Below are positions 23,560 through 36,059 of a DNA stretch of 64,000 nucleotides, one piece after another; the stretch's first letter is position 1, and the number at the start of each line of letters is the position of its first letter. The position numbers were made by a program, and so were the translations under genes. The stretch is from Elysia chlorotica (taxonomy: Eukaryota; Mollusca; Gastropoda; Plakobranchidae): positions 458,070 to 522,069 of the forward strand of contig RQTK01000006.1 in assembly GCA_003991915.1 (NCBI GenBank), in the 5' to 3' direction. The notes beneath the pieces are model-generated. The model was not told the DNA's origin. It made no database searches and worked only from the letters and a program-made list of their open reading frames with translations.

Positions 23560-23693
23560 ATACAACACCCACGGTATGGTCACTGCGGAACAGGAAGTCG
23601 TGGAAATGGAGAACGCCGTGCTGCGTAACTATGGCAACGGCATGGCGTCCCTGACCTCTTTTCTTGACTCGCCCTCCTTGGAGCGGACGGTCG
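23560..23693 (+). CDS. Exon 2 of the membrane-protein gene
   Basis: The acceptor TTCTTTAG|A completes codon 338 (Arg). The exon then reads 44 codons (residues 339-382) and ends in phase 1 at G|GTGAGT. The peptide starts YNTHGMVTAEQEVVEMENAV and has alternating hydrophobic and acidic residues, consistent with an amphipathic helix or short coiled coil (residues about 345-375). Most third positions are G or C, against AT-rich flanks. The phase match on both sides is the main support. The two flanking introns are 4.8 and 10.6 kb. No domain recognised. Confidence 0.75.
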
Positions 23694-25621
23694 GTGAGTA
23701 ATACATTCGGTAGCAGTATACAGGCTGAGACAGAAGTCATGATTGTGTGGTAGCATGACAATAATGTCAGAATTTAGCCTGCGATACAGAGTTTTTGTTG
23801 TAGAGGGGCGTTAAGAAACCACAAGACACAGGAAGAGAGAAAAATATAATGAAGAGAGAATCGGAGATATATCAGAAAATGAGCACTAAAGTGAGAGAAA
23901 AACAGGAATTGAGGGTGGCTTTGAAAGAGTGGTTGATCCCCGAAGACGAAATAAAAGAAGTGATAATTCCAAGATGGGATATATATGGCGCACTGGTCAC
24001 TTATACATGTTACAGCAATGACTTGTTGAACACAATGCCCATATACCCAAACACATCGTTAGTTAAACCTGTACATACAGCCCAACTATACCTGTATATA
24101 TCGCCGTCGTGACCTGTACATGATTATCGAACGATTATGTATACGGTTATACCTGTATGAATCGCCCCCTACATATTATCCTTCGTCATAACCTGTCCAC
24201 ATCGCCCAATAACATGTAATACCTGGACATAGGGCTGATCGAAATTCAATCGCTGCTGTAGATCGTCAGAGCAGATCCCGCCGATGTAGGTAGAAGTAGA
24301 TCTCGGGGGATAACCGAGTTACTGTAGATCGGACGCGGAGTCGGCTGGCACGGAATGGCACCGCTACTGTACAGAGCTGATGGGGGAGGGCAGGCGTGAG
24401 CGGCAGTCGTGAGCAGTTCGAGAGGATCTCTCGTGAGCGGGCTGGAGTTGCCAGCAGGAAATTGTCAGTTGAGCGCTGATCTGTCACGCGCTCTCACCGT
24501 CTCAGCCAGGCCTATGGAATTGAGATCTAAAATATTCTGGGACGGTCTATACTTTTTGACACAACAGTGCGTTCTACCGGATTTTCCCGTCTCTATCACG
24601 ATTTTCACCCTGCAATTATTGATTCAATATTTTGTTTTCTTTTCGGCAAGAGGTAGCAACAATGTGTGTTTCCATTGAAGAGCTGGATTTTATTATGCAA
24701 TACTTTTGAAAAAAAAACACCTCATTTAATTGGAAAAGTTATTGGATTGAAAAACAAAACCTTTCATCTTTAAGTTGCCAAGATAATGCTCACATATTTG
24801 CCCCTGATTCTAGAGTAGCGAATGATATTTGTAGGCTTTTATTAGGAGCCCGTACTTTAATAATAATTCTGGTACTTTAAAAAAAATTAGCTTAATTGTA
24901 ATTATATTACAAATTCTCATTGTACACTAGCTTGTTTGTAACGTCTTGCATAACTTATATTAAAAACAAACAATATAGCAAAACAAATACCAAGGTGACA
25001 TTTACTATATACTATAATGTGCCACGCAGTGATAGAAAAAGACGAGTATTGAAAACCACATTATGAGGTCCTAATATCCCACTTACCTGTGACGAACAGA
25101 ATAACCCTACACTCCCTGATAACAAATCTGGAGGATATGATACAGCTAAGGCTTATTACGTCAGGATAACGTCTTGGAATGCCGATCTAAACGTGGTGTA
25201 GAAACATAATACTGCTATTACCTATAACTATGATCTGAGTAAATGCATTAAACGTGTATATTTCGCAATGCTCACTGGTGGTTCTAAAAGTGTTGGCGCG
25301 ACAGACAAACCGAGTCAAACTGCTTTCACATCAAATGGACGTGTGAGTTTGGACTGTGCCCAGCTGACGTTATGACGGCATATTTCACACATTAAAACTT
25401 TACTCCGGTGTCAACCCTCTGGACTACCCCGTGTATCAATTCTGTTGTGGCAGGGTTACTTAAACACCACCCTTGGTCTTCATGCGACTATTACAACAAA
25501 CATGAACGATTCTCCTGTGAGACCTTATCGCCTGTCTGTTTCTTTTGATTTATTTCATTTTCATTCCTGGGTAGGTAGTTTACGAAATTTTTTTTTTAAT
25601 ATAGACTGAGCAGGATTTATT

Positions 25622-25892
25622 TGTTTGGTTTGTCAGTTTCTTATGGCCCACCGTTAGCAAGTAGGCTCTATCGTGAACGAATCCCAAGACTAATGTCTGG
25701 CAAATTTACGTGCTTCCACACAGGAATAGCGTCGAGATACCAGGACTTCTGTCTCAGTCTGTCGTTCTTATGACACCGGCCCAAACAATATGAAACGAAA
25801 TCCGACACATATTGGCGGCATGATGTCAGACAGAAGCCGGGATGTTTTGTTTGAAGGCGAACGCTCTACCACTTGAGCCAGCTCGTCTTCTC
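25622..25892 (-). mobile_element. SINE, diverged, with tRNA-like head
   Basis: The minus strand begins GAGCTGGCTCAAGTGGTAGAG (A-box region) and runs through the family body in order (GACAGACTGAGACAGAAG, then TGCCAGACATTAGTCTTGGG, ending in TTTGTTTGG). The B box is eroded. Confidence 0.7.
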
Positions 25893-27033
25893 CGTTCTCC
25901 CTGACTGTAGTGGACTAGCAATATCCAGCCCTGGGCTTCGAGGCCTCTGATTGGCTGAATGTGACCTGACAATGCGCCACTAACGGCCTGTTGAGCTTAT
26001 TGTCTGGATGCTTTCAGTCGGGAAAACCCAGAGAATTGTTAAATTTTCCTCGCTTGTGTAACCGTCCTGTCTGCTTTCACTCTTTATTGCATGGTCTATT
26101 AAAGCTGTGTCTGTTCCTTTGTTTTCTCCCCCCCTCCCCACCCTTACCGTTATTCCGCCCCTTTAGTTTTTCTCCCTGTGTCCACTGTATTATGGGACAT
26201 CCCGCCTGCTCTTCTCTATTCTTCTACACTACGCCACCTTTCATCTTCATACAGAATTTTCTGTAAAGGTAACAACTGGAAATTGTATACATGTCCAGCC
26301 GTAATCGTTGTATTAAATGGTTGGAGAACCGCCCAGGCACCCCCCCCCCCCTTGCAAGTTGGCGGCGATGTAGAGTGCGCTATTTCTAACCAGGAAGGCC
26401 TGAATTCGTGTCCAGTCAGGCCAATGTATGACCATATTAGGACAGAAGTCTTGCCTCTTTGTTAGACTGCACGAAAAACTGTAAGGCCTTCGGGCTCAGT
26501 CCATGAAAATTTATTACTCGCCAAAAAAAAGTGTCAAATACGTATTTCTTTACACAAAATAGAGTTGCTAGCCATTTTAGATATTTTTTGTAGCCATGAT
26601 GGGCGAATTGTTTAAAAATAAAAATATCTGAGCGGTTCTAGAGGAGTTTATTTACGTTTGAGAAAAGTTGAGATCTAAGTGGAAAGTGATAGTTTGAGTG
26701 AATATAGTGTGAACTTTGTAAAAGTTACCCCTTTGGAATGGATACAAAGCCAAAGAATGAAAAAGCCAAATAGTGTCAGGGCTAATCTTTAAATTTGGAC
26801 AATGTCTATAGTGGTGGGTAACAATTATAGCCAACCTTCAAATTGGTTAAAAAGAAGCCGAAGCGTTTAATTAATAAAATTGTTTGTTTATGTCATTAAA
26901 AACAGTAAACGCTTTTTAGTTTACTTAAGTTATTGAAGTTAAAAACTGGCCAGTGACATTAATGTTTTTTTTACGAATATTTTCTTCCATTGATCCATTA
27001 CGTTAATAGTGAATTGCTGAAATTTGCTTTTAA

Positions 27034-27035
<2 letters not shown>

Positions 27036-27076
<41 letters not shown>

Positions 27077-27200
27077 TTCTTTCTTTCTTCCATTCTTTCT
27101 CTCTCTACCTCTCTATCTCTACCTATCGCTCAATCTCTATCTCTCTCTCTATCTTTCTCTTTCTCTCTCTCTCCCTCTCTCTCTTTCTCGCTGGCTCGCT
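27036..27200. repeat. (CT)n-rich tract
   Basis: A pure CT block at 27036-27070, then imperfect CT/CTTT/CTAT units. Confidence 0.95.
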
Positions 27201-28169
27201 CTTTCCCTACCCTCATAAGACGAGCCCCCATAACCTCATTAGGATTGCTGTGATGAGTATTGCAACATGCATGCTTGTGAACAGAGCTGTGCAATTACTC
27301 ACAGGACTCCCTACAGTCAGTGACTGCGCTCACCATCTGGCAGATCCATTGATTAAGCTATCGACTAAAACTACGAGACTTACACTTTAACACCTGGAGT
27401 AGGTATATCGTCGAATTCATTTTTTTTAATAAATAGAAAAAAAAACACCCCCTTTATCCAAACAGCCTAAGACTCAGAGCCCTTTTAATGAAAAGTAAAT
27501 AATAATAAAGTGCATTTTTCTCTGATTACATATTTAAAAACATAAAATATCCTAGAACTTTAAGTACACAGGTATGAAGAAGCATAGACTTAGAATACTG
27601 GTTGTTTTATTGCAATTATTTATGACGTAGTGCGAGGGAAAGGGCACTGCTGTGGACTAAAAATACATGATAAAAACCATGGGCTCAAGATACAGCTACT
27701 ATAAAGCTCGGGATAGATCAATCGAAAAAAAAAAACGACACAAGCTCGATATACCGGCTACACTCTACAAAAAGCCTGACATTTCCCAACTGTATTAGGT
27801 TGATGTTTTGCTTCTCCGATCGTCAAGACGCTGCGTCAATGGCTGTTAAAGCTAAACGGCCATTCAAGTGTGCCAAAGCAGTGCAGGAAAATGCGTAAAA
27901 TGCACTATTTAATAAGGTTGACATAAAGCAAAAACTCCCAGCGATCCAGTCGTGTTGAGCGTTGTAGAGGCCTGACGATACAGGGACTTATTATTGTTAA
28001 CAAAGGCGAAAGGTAAGGCAATCTTCACCAGCGTCCATTCGTATGTCTATCTTACATTTATGTATATAGTGCTGATGTTGGGCGTTACACCAACTCAACT
28101 CTACAGTTATGTAGCCATATGTAAGGGCCGGTGTGTAGAATACATATCCAATGAAGTTTTAGGACGTTC

Positions 28170-28172
28170 AAC

Positions 28173-28230
<58 letters not shown>
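28170..28230. repeat. (AG)n microsatellite
   Basis: Near-pure AG block. Confidence 0.96.
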
Positions 28231-28233
<3 letters not shown>

Positions 28234-28661
28234 TGCTCTATCTCTCTCCATTTAAAGGAGCCAATGAGCAATAAGGAATCCCCAAGCTCAAGGGGCTTCA
28301 TTGTGTGATTGGTCACCGTGTTGTGACTCGCAAAGCGTGTGATATGCGTGTTTGGGGCGGAACGTTCAGAGAATGAATGATATACATGAACAGCGTATTC
28401 CACGTACTACCTGGGAACCATCGATCTAAGGCCTCTTACGTCGTCTCGGTCTCGAGCTAATTTGCCAGCAACATCGGTAGGATTGCGAAAACAAACATTT
28501 GTCTTGGCGTTTGAATGTTACGTAACTTCAGTTCATTGATTTTTTCGCAATTTGCCTCAGTGTTTTAAACGGCTATCAGACGTTTTCACAGAAACATGAA
28601 CAATTAACCATAAGGTGTTTTTCAAAGGATACTTTTTTCTCGGAGCTAAGCGGAGGAACAG

Positions 28662-28943
28662 TTTTGTTTGGTGGCCTGGTTGATTGCTTTGTGGCTTCTT
28701 TCCAACGCCAGGAACTAGGCTGTATCGTGGAGAGGTCGCAGGACGAACAGCTGACAATTTGACAAGCTAAGCTGCCATACTGAGGCAGAGCGTGGAGACT
28801 AGGGCGTCTGTGTCAGCCGGTCACATTTCACTGGCACCGACCAAACACATTGAGGACAGAATTCGTCAACCTTGAATGATGATAAACCTAGGGACGTCAC
28901 GACTAGAAACTCATCACTCTACCAGTAAAACCAGCTCGCCCCC
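28662..28943 (-). mobile_element. SINE, diverged, near full length
   Basis: The minus strand starts at a tRNA-like head (GCGAGCTGGTTTTACTGGTAG). It contains TTGGTCGGTGCCAGTG and TGTGACCGGCTGACACAG, and ends near a GTTTGG-rich tail. This is the same order as in the complete family members. Confidence 0.7.
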
Positions 28944-29070
28944 GGGAACAGCGTAGTTTGATTTACTGTCAGATCTGGTCACCGTAATACATGGGAGCTG
29001 TGACGTATAAACCAACTTTGTCTTTGTGCTTACTACCATAGCCGTCCGTAAGAATGCTATCTGTTAAGGG

Positions 29071-29148
29071 CAAACCCATCTGGGGTTCAAACCTCAATCC
29101 CCTGCTCGCCGATCAAAAGCACTAGTAACTGAGCTATATATTAACGCC
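29071..29148 (-). mobile_element. tRNA-like SINE head
   Basis: The minus strand has TATATAGCTCAGTTACTAGTG (A box) and GGTTTGAACCCC (B box). No complete cloverleaf and no body attached. Confidence 0.5.
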
Positions 29149-30059
29149 AATTGCTCATCTTTAAGTGTACCTGGTGGCTTTTTCCTGTCTTGCATAAATG
29201 CCAGCTATCTGGCGTAGCTCCACAGAACCCGAAGTTTACAGCACTCGGCGAACTAAGGTTGTGCAATTTAATAGTGATACAGAAATCCACGTGAAGAGCT
29301 AGACGAGTGTACATGTTTCCGTGTACAATATTATCTCAGCGCCACTAAGCCTCTATTGTGTGCACATCAATCATTCATATTTTAAAACGTTTACTCAACA
29401 AATTTCCTTATTTATTTTTATGTAATGATCATTCAAATCGTAATAAGTAGATGAATTATTTGACAACTGCGTGTGGACACTAGATGCCCTAAGTACAACA
29501 TTAGGATAGCTTACGACTCGTCGCAAGCCTTATTATTCGCATGTACATTCGCTGTACTTACGGCACTAAAGAGGTATTGAATACATACTTATGGCTTGGA
29601 AGAAGAAATCTACTTATCGAAGCATCTAGGTCTAATTTTAGCATTAATTTTGTCCGCTCGCTGAGGAAAGTCTCGAAATGGGTGTATTTCACGATAGTAT
29701 GGTGATCTTGTGAGATATTCGGTCTTTCCATCTATTTTAAAGTCTTTGGTAATGCACCAACCAGTAACATTCCCGAGATCTATGAGGTTATCTTAAATTT
29801 AAAAAGAAAAACAGTATGAAGGTATGTCATCGAATCCCGTACCGACCAGCCAGTCTCATAGGGTGTCAAGTATAACGAAGAATTAGATCTATACGCCTGA
29901 CTGTGACATTTAAATATATAGTAAGTTTTGCTTCTAGATAAAGTTATTCTTTATAGTTAGTACAATAAATCCTTAGATCTAGATGGTACTGAGTGTGCAT
30001 CGAAATTGAAAGTTTAACAGAGGCAGGAGAACCGAGGCGTAGGAAACTCAATCTTTAAA

Positions 30060-30080
30060 GGGGGGGGGGGGGGGGGGGGG
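30060..30080. repeat. Poly-G run of 21
   Basis: Uninterrupted G homopolymer. A run this long can form G-quadruplex-type structures and is error-prone in sequencing. Confidence 0.97.
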
Positions 30081-31386
30081 TGCACGAAAGTTGAAATATA
30101 CAGAAAAATCAAAGGAAAAAATACTGACACTTAGAAAGAACAGTGCGCACAAGATGAAACGTAAAGAAATCAAAGGGAAAAAAGGACTGACACGTAGAAA
30201 GAACTAAACGTAGAGATAAGACAGAAAGGGTGAACAAGAGCAGCAGAGGATGGATCTAGTTTTTGTTTGTTGCCCCAAGTCTTGGCTAAAGTTATGAAGC
30301 TTACCTGCCGTGGGACGTCTTGCTATCATCCGAATCATCCAGTTTTATTGTTTTACCTTTGGCAAACTCACCGGGGAACTACAGAGCATGGGTACATCTA
30401 ATGGACGCGGGAATCGAAAAATAACAACAATCAGAATTAGCAATAACAAAGCGAGATAGGGAAAATATAAAAAAAAAAAAATAACCCAACGAAAAAGTGA
30501 GACTGCGGGATTGTTTTGTATAATACACTAGTTCCATCCAAATGGACTTCGTTTCTTACTCTACGCGTCTATTGACGGCAATTAGGCGATATATCGCGGA
30601 CAGATCCCCAAACTACTGTATGGTAACTTAGGACTGCTGCCACACATACCAAGGTTATTAAGTACACAGATCCAAGCAACTTAACCAAGCACTAAGTGTT
30701 CTAGTAAATTGTAAGAACAACCCTTAGTTGGGGGTCCTAAGTTTACAACCCCTTTGTACTGTCTATCCCAGATTTTCTGTTCCAGGCGGTCTAAGAAGAA
30801 ATAAGACGGTCAGATTGGGATTAGTTGCCGTGATGAAAATCATCGCTACGGGTTTTTTTTCTCGTTACATAACTTTTCATAGTGTGTATTTTGTGCGTGG
30901 TCTCCCTAGGAACTTTTCTTTTCATCCCCTCTCTATCCATCCACATAATTATGCGATCTTTCCTTAGCCCAACTGCTCGGTATATTTCAGGTGCCATTCT
31001 CTAAAGGATTTTTTTGGTAATGAATTTTTTTGTTCGTTTGATTTCTTTTAACTTCACTCCCACGGCAAATGGTAAAACAACATCTATTCGGAGACGAGCA
31101 TGATTTTCCATTTCTGCCACAAGAGCAGAGAACTGATGCTCCGCCAGAGTGCTCGACCTATCTTGTTACTCCTCATGGAGCACGGCTATGATCGCATAGA
31201 CTGCGCTCCCCCTTACACATAATGACTTTGGTAATTATGTTATATGGCCATATGCACTCTTTCATTACCAACTTCTTAGGAAGTGGCTGGTGATCTGGTT
31301 ATATGTTCATCATCGCTCTGTCTGCTTCCTTCTATCTCTGCCTCTCGCCCTCTCTACCCCTCTCTTTGTTTGTCTTTTCGTCTGTC

Positions 31387-31455
31387 NNNNNNNNNNNNNN
31401 NNNNNNNNNNNNNNNNNNNNNNNNNNNNNNNNNNNNNNNNNNNNNNNNNNNNNNN
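31387..31455. other. Assembly gap (69 N)
   Basis: N-run bounded on the left by CT-rich sequence and on the right by 20 C residues followed by (CT)n. The gap most likely results from the low-complexity sequence. Confidence 0.99.
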
Positions 31456-31488
31456 CCCCCCCCCCCCCCCCCCCCTCTCTCTCTCTCT

Positions 31489-31540
<52 letters not shown>
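31456..31540. repeat. Poly-C then (CT)n after the gap
   Basis: Twenty C residues followed by a CT microsatellite. Confidence 0.97.
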
Positions 31541-31545
<5 letters not shown>

Positions 31546-31554
31546 TAATTAAAT

Positions 31555-32010
31555 TGAATTGACTGAAAAGAAAGTCAAATCTTTAGTAACTGATATGAAA
31601 CATATGTTATGTGCAAATGGATTTGGCCATGTCTGGATGTTTGAATGTGTAGGCAATGAAACTCTTCCTTTGAATCCTGGATCTGTATTGAAACATATCT
31701 GTTGAGTAATTGGTTAGCAACTAAAAACTGCTTTATCAAAACTTCGACTTTGTGTAACAGAGCTAAATTGTCACAAATGACACTTCACTGCAAATGTGCC
31801 CAGTATGTAACACAGATAAAGAAGATGAATACCACGTTTTAATGATTTGTAAACCATACGAGGATCTTCGAACCATGTTCATCCCTCCTAAATACTTTTC
31901 AATTAGAAATAGAAGTACATTAAGAGTACTTATGTCAAACAGTTATCTTCATTTCAAATTTTGCCATGTATTTCAACAGGTGTTGAAGCTAAGAAAATCA
32001 TTTATATAAG
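31555..32010 (+). mobile_element. C-terminal fragment of a non-LTR retrotransposon ORF2
   Basis: The first part reads NGFGHVWMFECVGNE, then in a later segment LSKLRLCVTELNCH. An open frame from 31794 begins MCPVCNTDKEDEYHVLMICK and continues YEDLRTMFIPPKY. Cys-x2-Cys ... His-x4-Cys followed by Y-x-D-L-R is the zinc-knuckle end seen in many invertebrate jockey/CR1-like ORF2 proteins. Stops at about 31703-31775 break the frame and there is no upstream reverse transcriptase in the window, so this is a truncated, inactive copy. It abuts the CT microsatellite and gap, so its 5-prime side may be partly unassembled. Confidence 0.75.
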
Positions 32011-32921
32011 ATGCCAGTCCTTTGTGTTATGAAGTTTTTGTTTCTTATTTCGTTATAATCCTGATAAAATAAATTGTTATTCTGGGAGAATTATATTCTC
32101 TCTTTTCTTTGCATTTAAAAAAAATAATATTTAGACCAAATTACATAGTTTACTAATTCGGCTTCAAATTGCCAGTACTAATTACCAAATTGAAACATTA
32201 TTTATCACTAAAGTATGAAAAGTTTTATAACTTAGATGAAACGACAGAGAGAGCTAACTGAAAGTGAAGTTAGAATTCTTTTCCTTTTTTTTTCTTTTAC
32301 ACTGTAACATCTGAAATCTTGTCATGTTTGTTTAGGGTGCCCAACGAGGGGGGCAGATTGTTTATCTTATAACTACACTGTGCTTGATTCATATTCGAAA
32401 GTATGCAATAATATTTAGGGTTTTAAGACATAAACATTGATTGGATGAGGAGGTAAATCTACCAAACCAAACTATTTGCATCTTTAGCAGCGGAATCGAC
32501 TGCCACCTGTAGCCCCTATTGGCGTCAGGTGAGTTACGTGCATTTCGAAATGGTCAATTCGTCCTTAGGACCAAAAGTTATGTCGTTGAGTTAATTGGCT
32601 CTGGCATGTATTGACTGGTCAGACTTCCTGTGTTAACTTTTATTTCCCTTGCGTCGGTTGTTTTTTCAGCGCCAGTCCAGTAACGGTCCAATTAGGGCCC
32701 AGAATCGATGGAACTGATCATATTGTATCAATAGTGCAAAAGGACGAAATATCCGAGGCACGTAAAAGCACAATCTTTTTTATCACCGATGTGTTTTTGT
32801 ATCAATTAGGGAATCGAGTTTCACCCTCACCCTTTGACAGAGTAACTAAGGGTTTGCACTACTTTCCTCGTTGTGAGTTCAGAACCTCAGCTAAACATTT
32901 GGAGCTGGATGGGTGAATGAT

Positions 32922-33095
32922 TGAGTTGGTTTCCTAACGCCCCTTGTAAGTTGGAGTGGTCCTAGAACTAACCTCTGACAATTTTATACGCTGCCGCACA
33001 TAGGCATTGCGGGGATGACATGACCCCTGTCTCAGCCAGTCACTTAGTTTGTGATAATACTGACACAGATGCAACCTGTAGGGAACCCAATGAAA
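32922..33095 (-). mobile_element. SINE fragment, body and tail
   Basis: On the minus strand it reads TGACTGGCTGAGACAGGGG, then TAAAATTGTCAGAGG, ending in CGTTAGGAAACCAACTC. This corresponds to the 3-prime two-thirds of the complete SINE. Confidence 0.75.
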
Positions 33096-33126
33096 TCGTT
33101 GACTAACGCTCTAATGTTTGCGACAG

Positions 33127-33146
33127 TCTCTTTCTCTCTCTCTCAC

Positions 33147-33186
<40 letters not shown>

Positions 33187-33188
33187 CT
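33127..33188. repeat. (CT)n microsatellite
   Basis: Pure CT with a short CACT interruption. Confidence 0.95.
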
Positions 33189-33569
33189 CCCGAGCTGGTT
33201 GGTTACACTCAGGTTCCAGAGCTAAGATTTTCGTCCTCGCCTCATTCCAGGGATGGCACCCAACAACCTCTCAATAATGGACCGTTGAAATAACCGGTGT
33301 TTAAAATGGGCGCTATTTTTCTTACTTATGAACAGTTTTTAACAACTTTGATTTGTCAAAATTCGAGTTTCAACTGTTAAGTATCAGCTGCACGTGTGGC
33401 TATCTTTAACACAGATCGGTTTTAATCTACTTTATCGTTTCGGTATAGTCTGCCTGCTCATTAGTTCATCGCTTCAGCGATACACCGGTCTAGTACTCTA
33501 CAGTGTGATCTTTGATTAGTTTTATGCCCCCAGATTTCCCAAGGATTCTTATACGGAGACTGGTACGCC

Positions 33570-33637
33570 AGCTGAGGTTGTAACCACGGATCTTCCGCTA
33601 TCAGTGAAGTGCGCTAGCCGATTGGGCTACCAGCGCC
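33570..33637 (-). mobile_element. tRNA-like SINE head
   Basis: The minus strand reads GGTAGCCCAATCGGCTAGCG (A-box region) then GATCCGTGGTTACAACC (B-box position). Confidence 0.5.
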
Positions 33638-34303
33638 TCTGTTAAGGCACTGGGTGGCCTTGTTTTCTCTGTATGGTTCGCTGGGTTCTTTTTTTTTGGG
33701 CCGATTTATTTCCTATACGCTGACAGGCGGCATTGATGGACGATAAAACTTAAAAAGCCAATTCGAAGACAAGGCATGATAGATCTTAGCCGAGTCCATT
33801 TTACTGCCATGAGGCTAGTCTTCGAATGTAGGATTTCCTAATTTCCGTAGTGTCTTAGCCGAGCGACTAGTTTTCATTTTTATAACCGTCCACTGCTCTG
33901 TTTAAGGTGTGCAGTGACACAAACAGAGCCGGCCTTCTGACACTGACAGGCGTCCCACACAAAGACACACATTCCCACAGCCCGGCTTTACCTTCAGCGC
34001 CGGAAGGCTGACAACTTTGGCATTTGAGGATGTTCACAGCTCGAACTTACTGTTAAATCAATAACAAAATCTAAATAAATACCGCTTTTCAAAGTTTTGT
34101 TACTTTTCTCCCCGTTTAATTTTCCCGTGAACTGGTCATAAACCTAGTGTCTGGCTATGCTACGAGCTGCCAGATAAAATTTAATACAGAGAGGGGAAAC
34201 CAAGACTTCTATTTCAACCAGTATTATGCTGACCCAAACATTACGCAACAAAAATACTTTTTTAGCCATACTGAAGACATGTTGACATTGTTTTGTCCCC
34301 CAG
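33638..34303. other. Intron 2 tail, no element recognised
   Basis: Unique-looking sequence leading to a pyrimidine stretch (TTTTGTCCCCCAG) at the exon 3 acceptor. Confidence 0.6.
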
Positions 34304-34432
34304 AGAACGAGATCAACTTCCTGCGCGAGACGGAGGAGATGATGCGAGTCCAGCACGGGCTGGTCCCCGCGGGCTCTCAGTACAGCAGCGACTGGCCCAG
34401 ACCCGGGGCCGCGGGACTGCAGCACCTGCCTG
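34304..34432 (+). CDS. Exon 3 of the membrane-protein gene
   Basis: The acceptor CCCCCAG|AG joins the single G left by exon 2 to make a Glu codon (residue 383). Then follow 42 codons (residues 384-425), ending in phase 1 at CCTG|GTCAGT. The peptide starts NEINFLRETEEMMRVQHGL, acidic and helix-like, followed by a Pro/Gly/Trp-containing turn region. Almost every third position is G or C, unlike the flanking intron. The adjoining open frame continues for 100 codons into the TTG tract, but that part is intron. No domain recognised. Confidence 0.8.
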
Positions 34433-34444
34433 GTCAGTCATGGG

Positions 34445-34520
34445 TTTTTGTTGATGTTGCTGCTGTTGTTGTTGTTGTTGTTGTTGGTGGTGGTGGTGTT
34501 GTTGTTGATGTTGCTTTTGT

Positions 34521-34567
<47 letters not shown>

Positions 34568-34832
34568 ATGTTAGTGCTGTTGTTATGGTTGTTGTTGATG
34601 TTAGTGCTGTTGTTATTGTTGCTGCTGTTATTATTGTTGTTGTTACTGCTGTTGTTCCGGTTGTTGTTGTTGCCGTTTTTTTGGTTAATTCGTTGTTGTT
34701 GTTGCTGCTATTTTTCTTGTTTTTTACTATCGTTGTTGTCTTGCTGCTGTTTTTGTCGTAATTGCTGCTGCTGCTGTTGTTATTGTTGTTGTTGTTGTTG
34801 TTGTTGTCGCTGTTGCTAGTTCTGTTGAAATT
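34445..34832. repeat. Imperfect (TTG)n tract directly after exon 3
   Basis: About 390 bp of TTG/TGC/GAT trinucleotides starting 12 bp after the exon 3 donor. It makes Val- and Leu-rich frames that are not coding. Confidence 0.93.
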
Positions 34833-35724
34833 GTTATTGTTGGAGATATCGCAGGGACAACATCTTACTGGGAACGGATTGTAGATGTTATTGGGCTGGA
34901 GTCAAACAACCAGTGTCAGTTGCATTGACTATATCTCACACCTGATAAATGGCAACTTTTTGCGGTGATTGAATTAGATTAAGATTGGGTAGATCACCGA
35001 GAGAATTATTTTAAAGTAGAACTTGCTAGTAACTAAAGTTTGAGGTAGTGGTGCGCACCAATCATCAGAAATAGGCAAGTCAATACGATCCAAAAATGTT
35101 AGTGTATTTTGTGGCATGAACAGATTATTATTATTTTTTTTTTTTATTAGAAACCATTATGTGTCACAAATCATTGACAAATCATCTGATCTGGGAAAGA
35201 AAAACACAAAGCACTCGGCTAGTTTTCTATTACTACTTATGCATGTACCAGCTTGACTATAGAATGCTTGAAGTAAATGTGGGTAAAAATATGATAGTAG
35301 CCCAAAATATCTATAATATTTGGCCAGTTTTTAGACCCAACAGAACTCAATGTGTCAATTCCAAACGGAGAATGTTGGTAGTAGTTTAAAACGTAGGATT
35401 TTCTGCACCTCACTGAAAAGCACCACCGTCTGAGTTATCATCCGCCATGAGAATTTTCATAGCTGTATGGACCCGGAAAATAAAAAAAAATAACCCAAAA
35501 GTCATGGTCAATTATGTTCAAACTGCTTTATAGGAATGTAGGCGGATGCAGACTTAGTTTCCTCCTTTAGTTCGGGCTGTTCGCGCTGCTTTAAAAAAAC
35601 AAACATTTTGAGCGCTGTTTGGAATTTCTGGTCGCTTTCTCAGCCGCAGGATGGGTGTATCTCTTGGTGAGTTTTACGTACTATGATTTAGGTTTAGCAA
35701 AGGAATCTTTTCTGAAGCGAGGCG

Positions 35725-35792
35725 ACCACCCAAGGTTTGAAACTCTGGTCTTCTGTTTGTAAGTCCAGAGCACTAACAACTTGGCTTTCCCA
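35725..35792 (-). mobile_element. tRNA-like SINE head
   Basis: The minus strand reads GCCAAGTTGTTAGTGCTCTGG (A-box region) and GAGTTTCAAACCTTGG (B-box region). Confidence 0.5.
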
Positions 35793-36059
35793 TTTGGCCT
35801 GAGTCGAGTCAGATTCTCGTGTGGTTTTAAAGGATTAAGAATTCCTTACGGTACCTTAAAATGCCTGGATTGATTTGTTTTCTAAAAAAACCAAGCTGCC
35901 TGTAAGTCGAGGTCTCGAGCTGTTTTTAATGAAAAGAAAACAAAGGTGAGATCGATCACGATCTGTTTAGATTTGGCTGTTAAGAGGCCGACCGAGGTAA
36001 GTGATGACCAAACTCCAGCCAGGCGAGTGTGGCGAGCTAGAGGCAGAGCGGCGGAGAGC

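Larger units (their letters stand above)
23694..34303 (+). other. Intron 2, with SINEs, retroelement remnant and assembly gap
   Basis: GTGAGT...CCCCCAG. 24020-24240 holds degenerate units built on ACCTGTACAT..ATCGCCC. 24240-24520 is GC-richer with no assignable feature. 26480-27030 and 29150-30050 look unique. 30098-30200 is an imperfect 62-bp tandem duplication. Other elements are listed separately. No exon recognised. Confidence 0.65.

Noticed and set aside
34433..34761. Extension of the exon 3 frame into a Val-rich stretch
   Set aside because: A donor at 34433 with matching phase to exon 4, and the TTG microsatellite origin, make this intron read-through.
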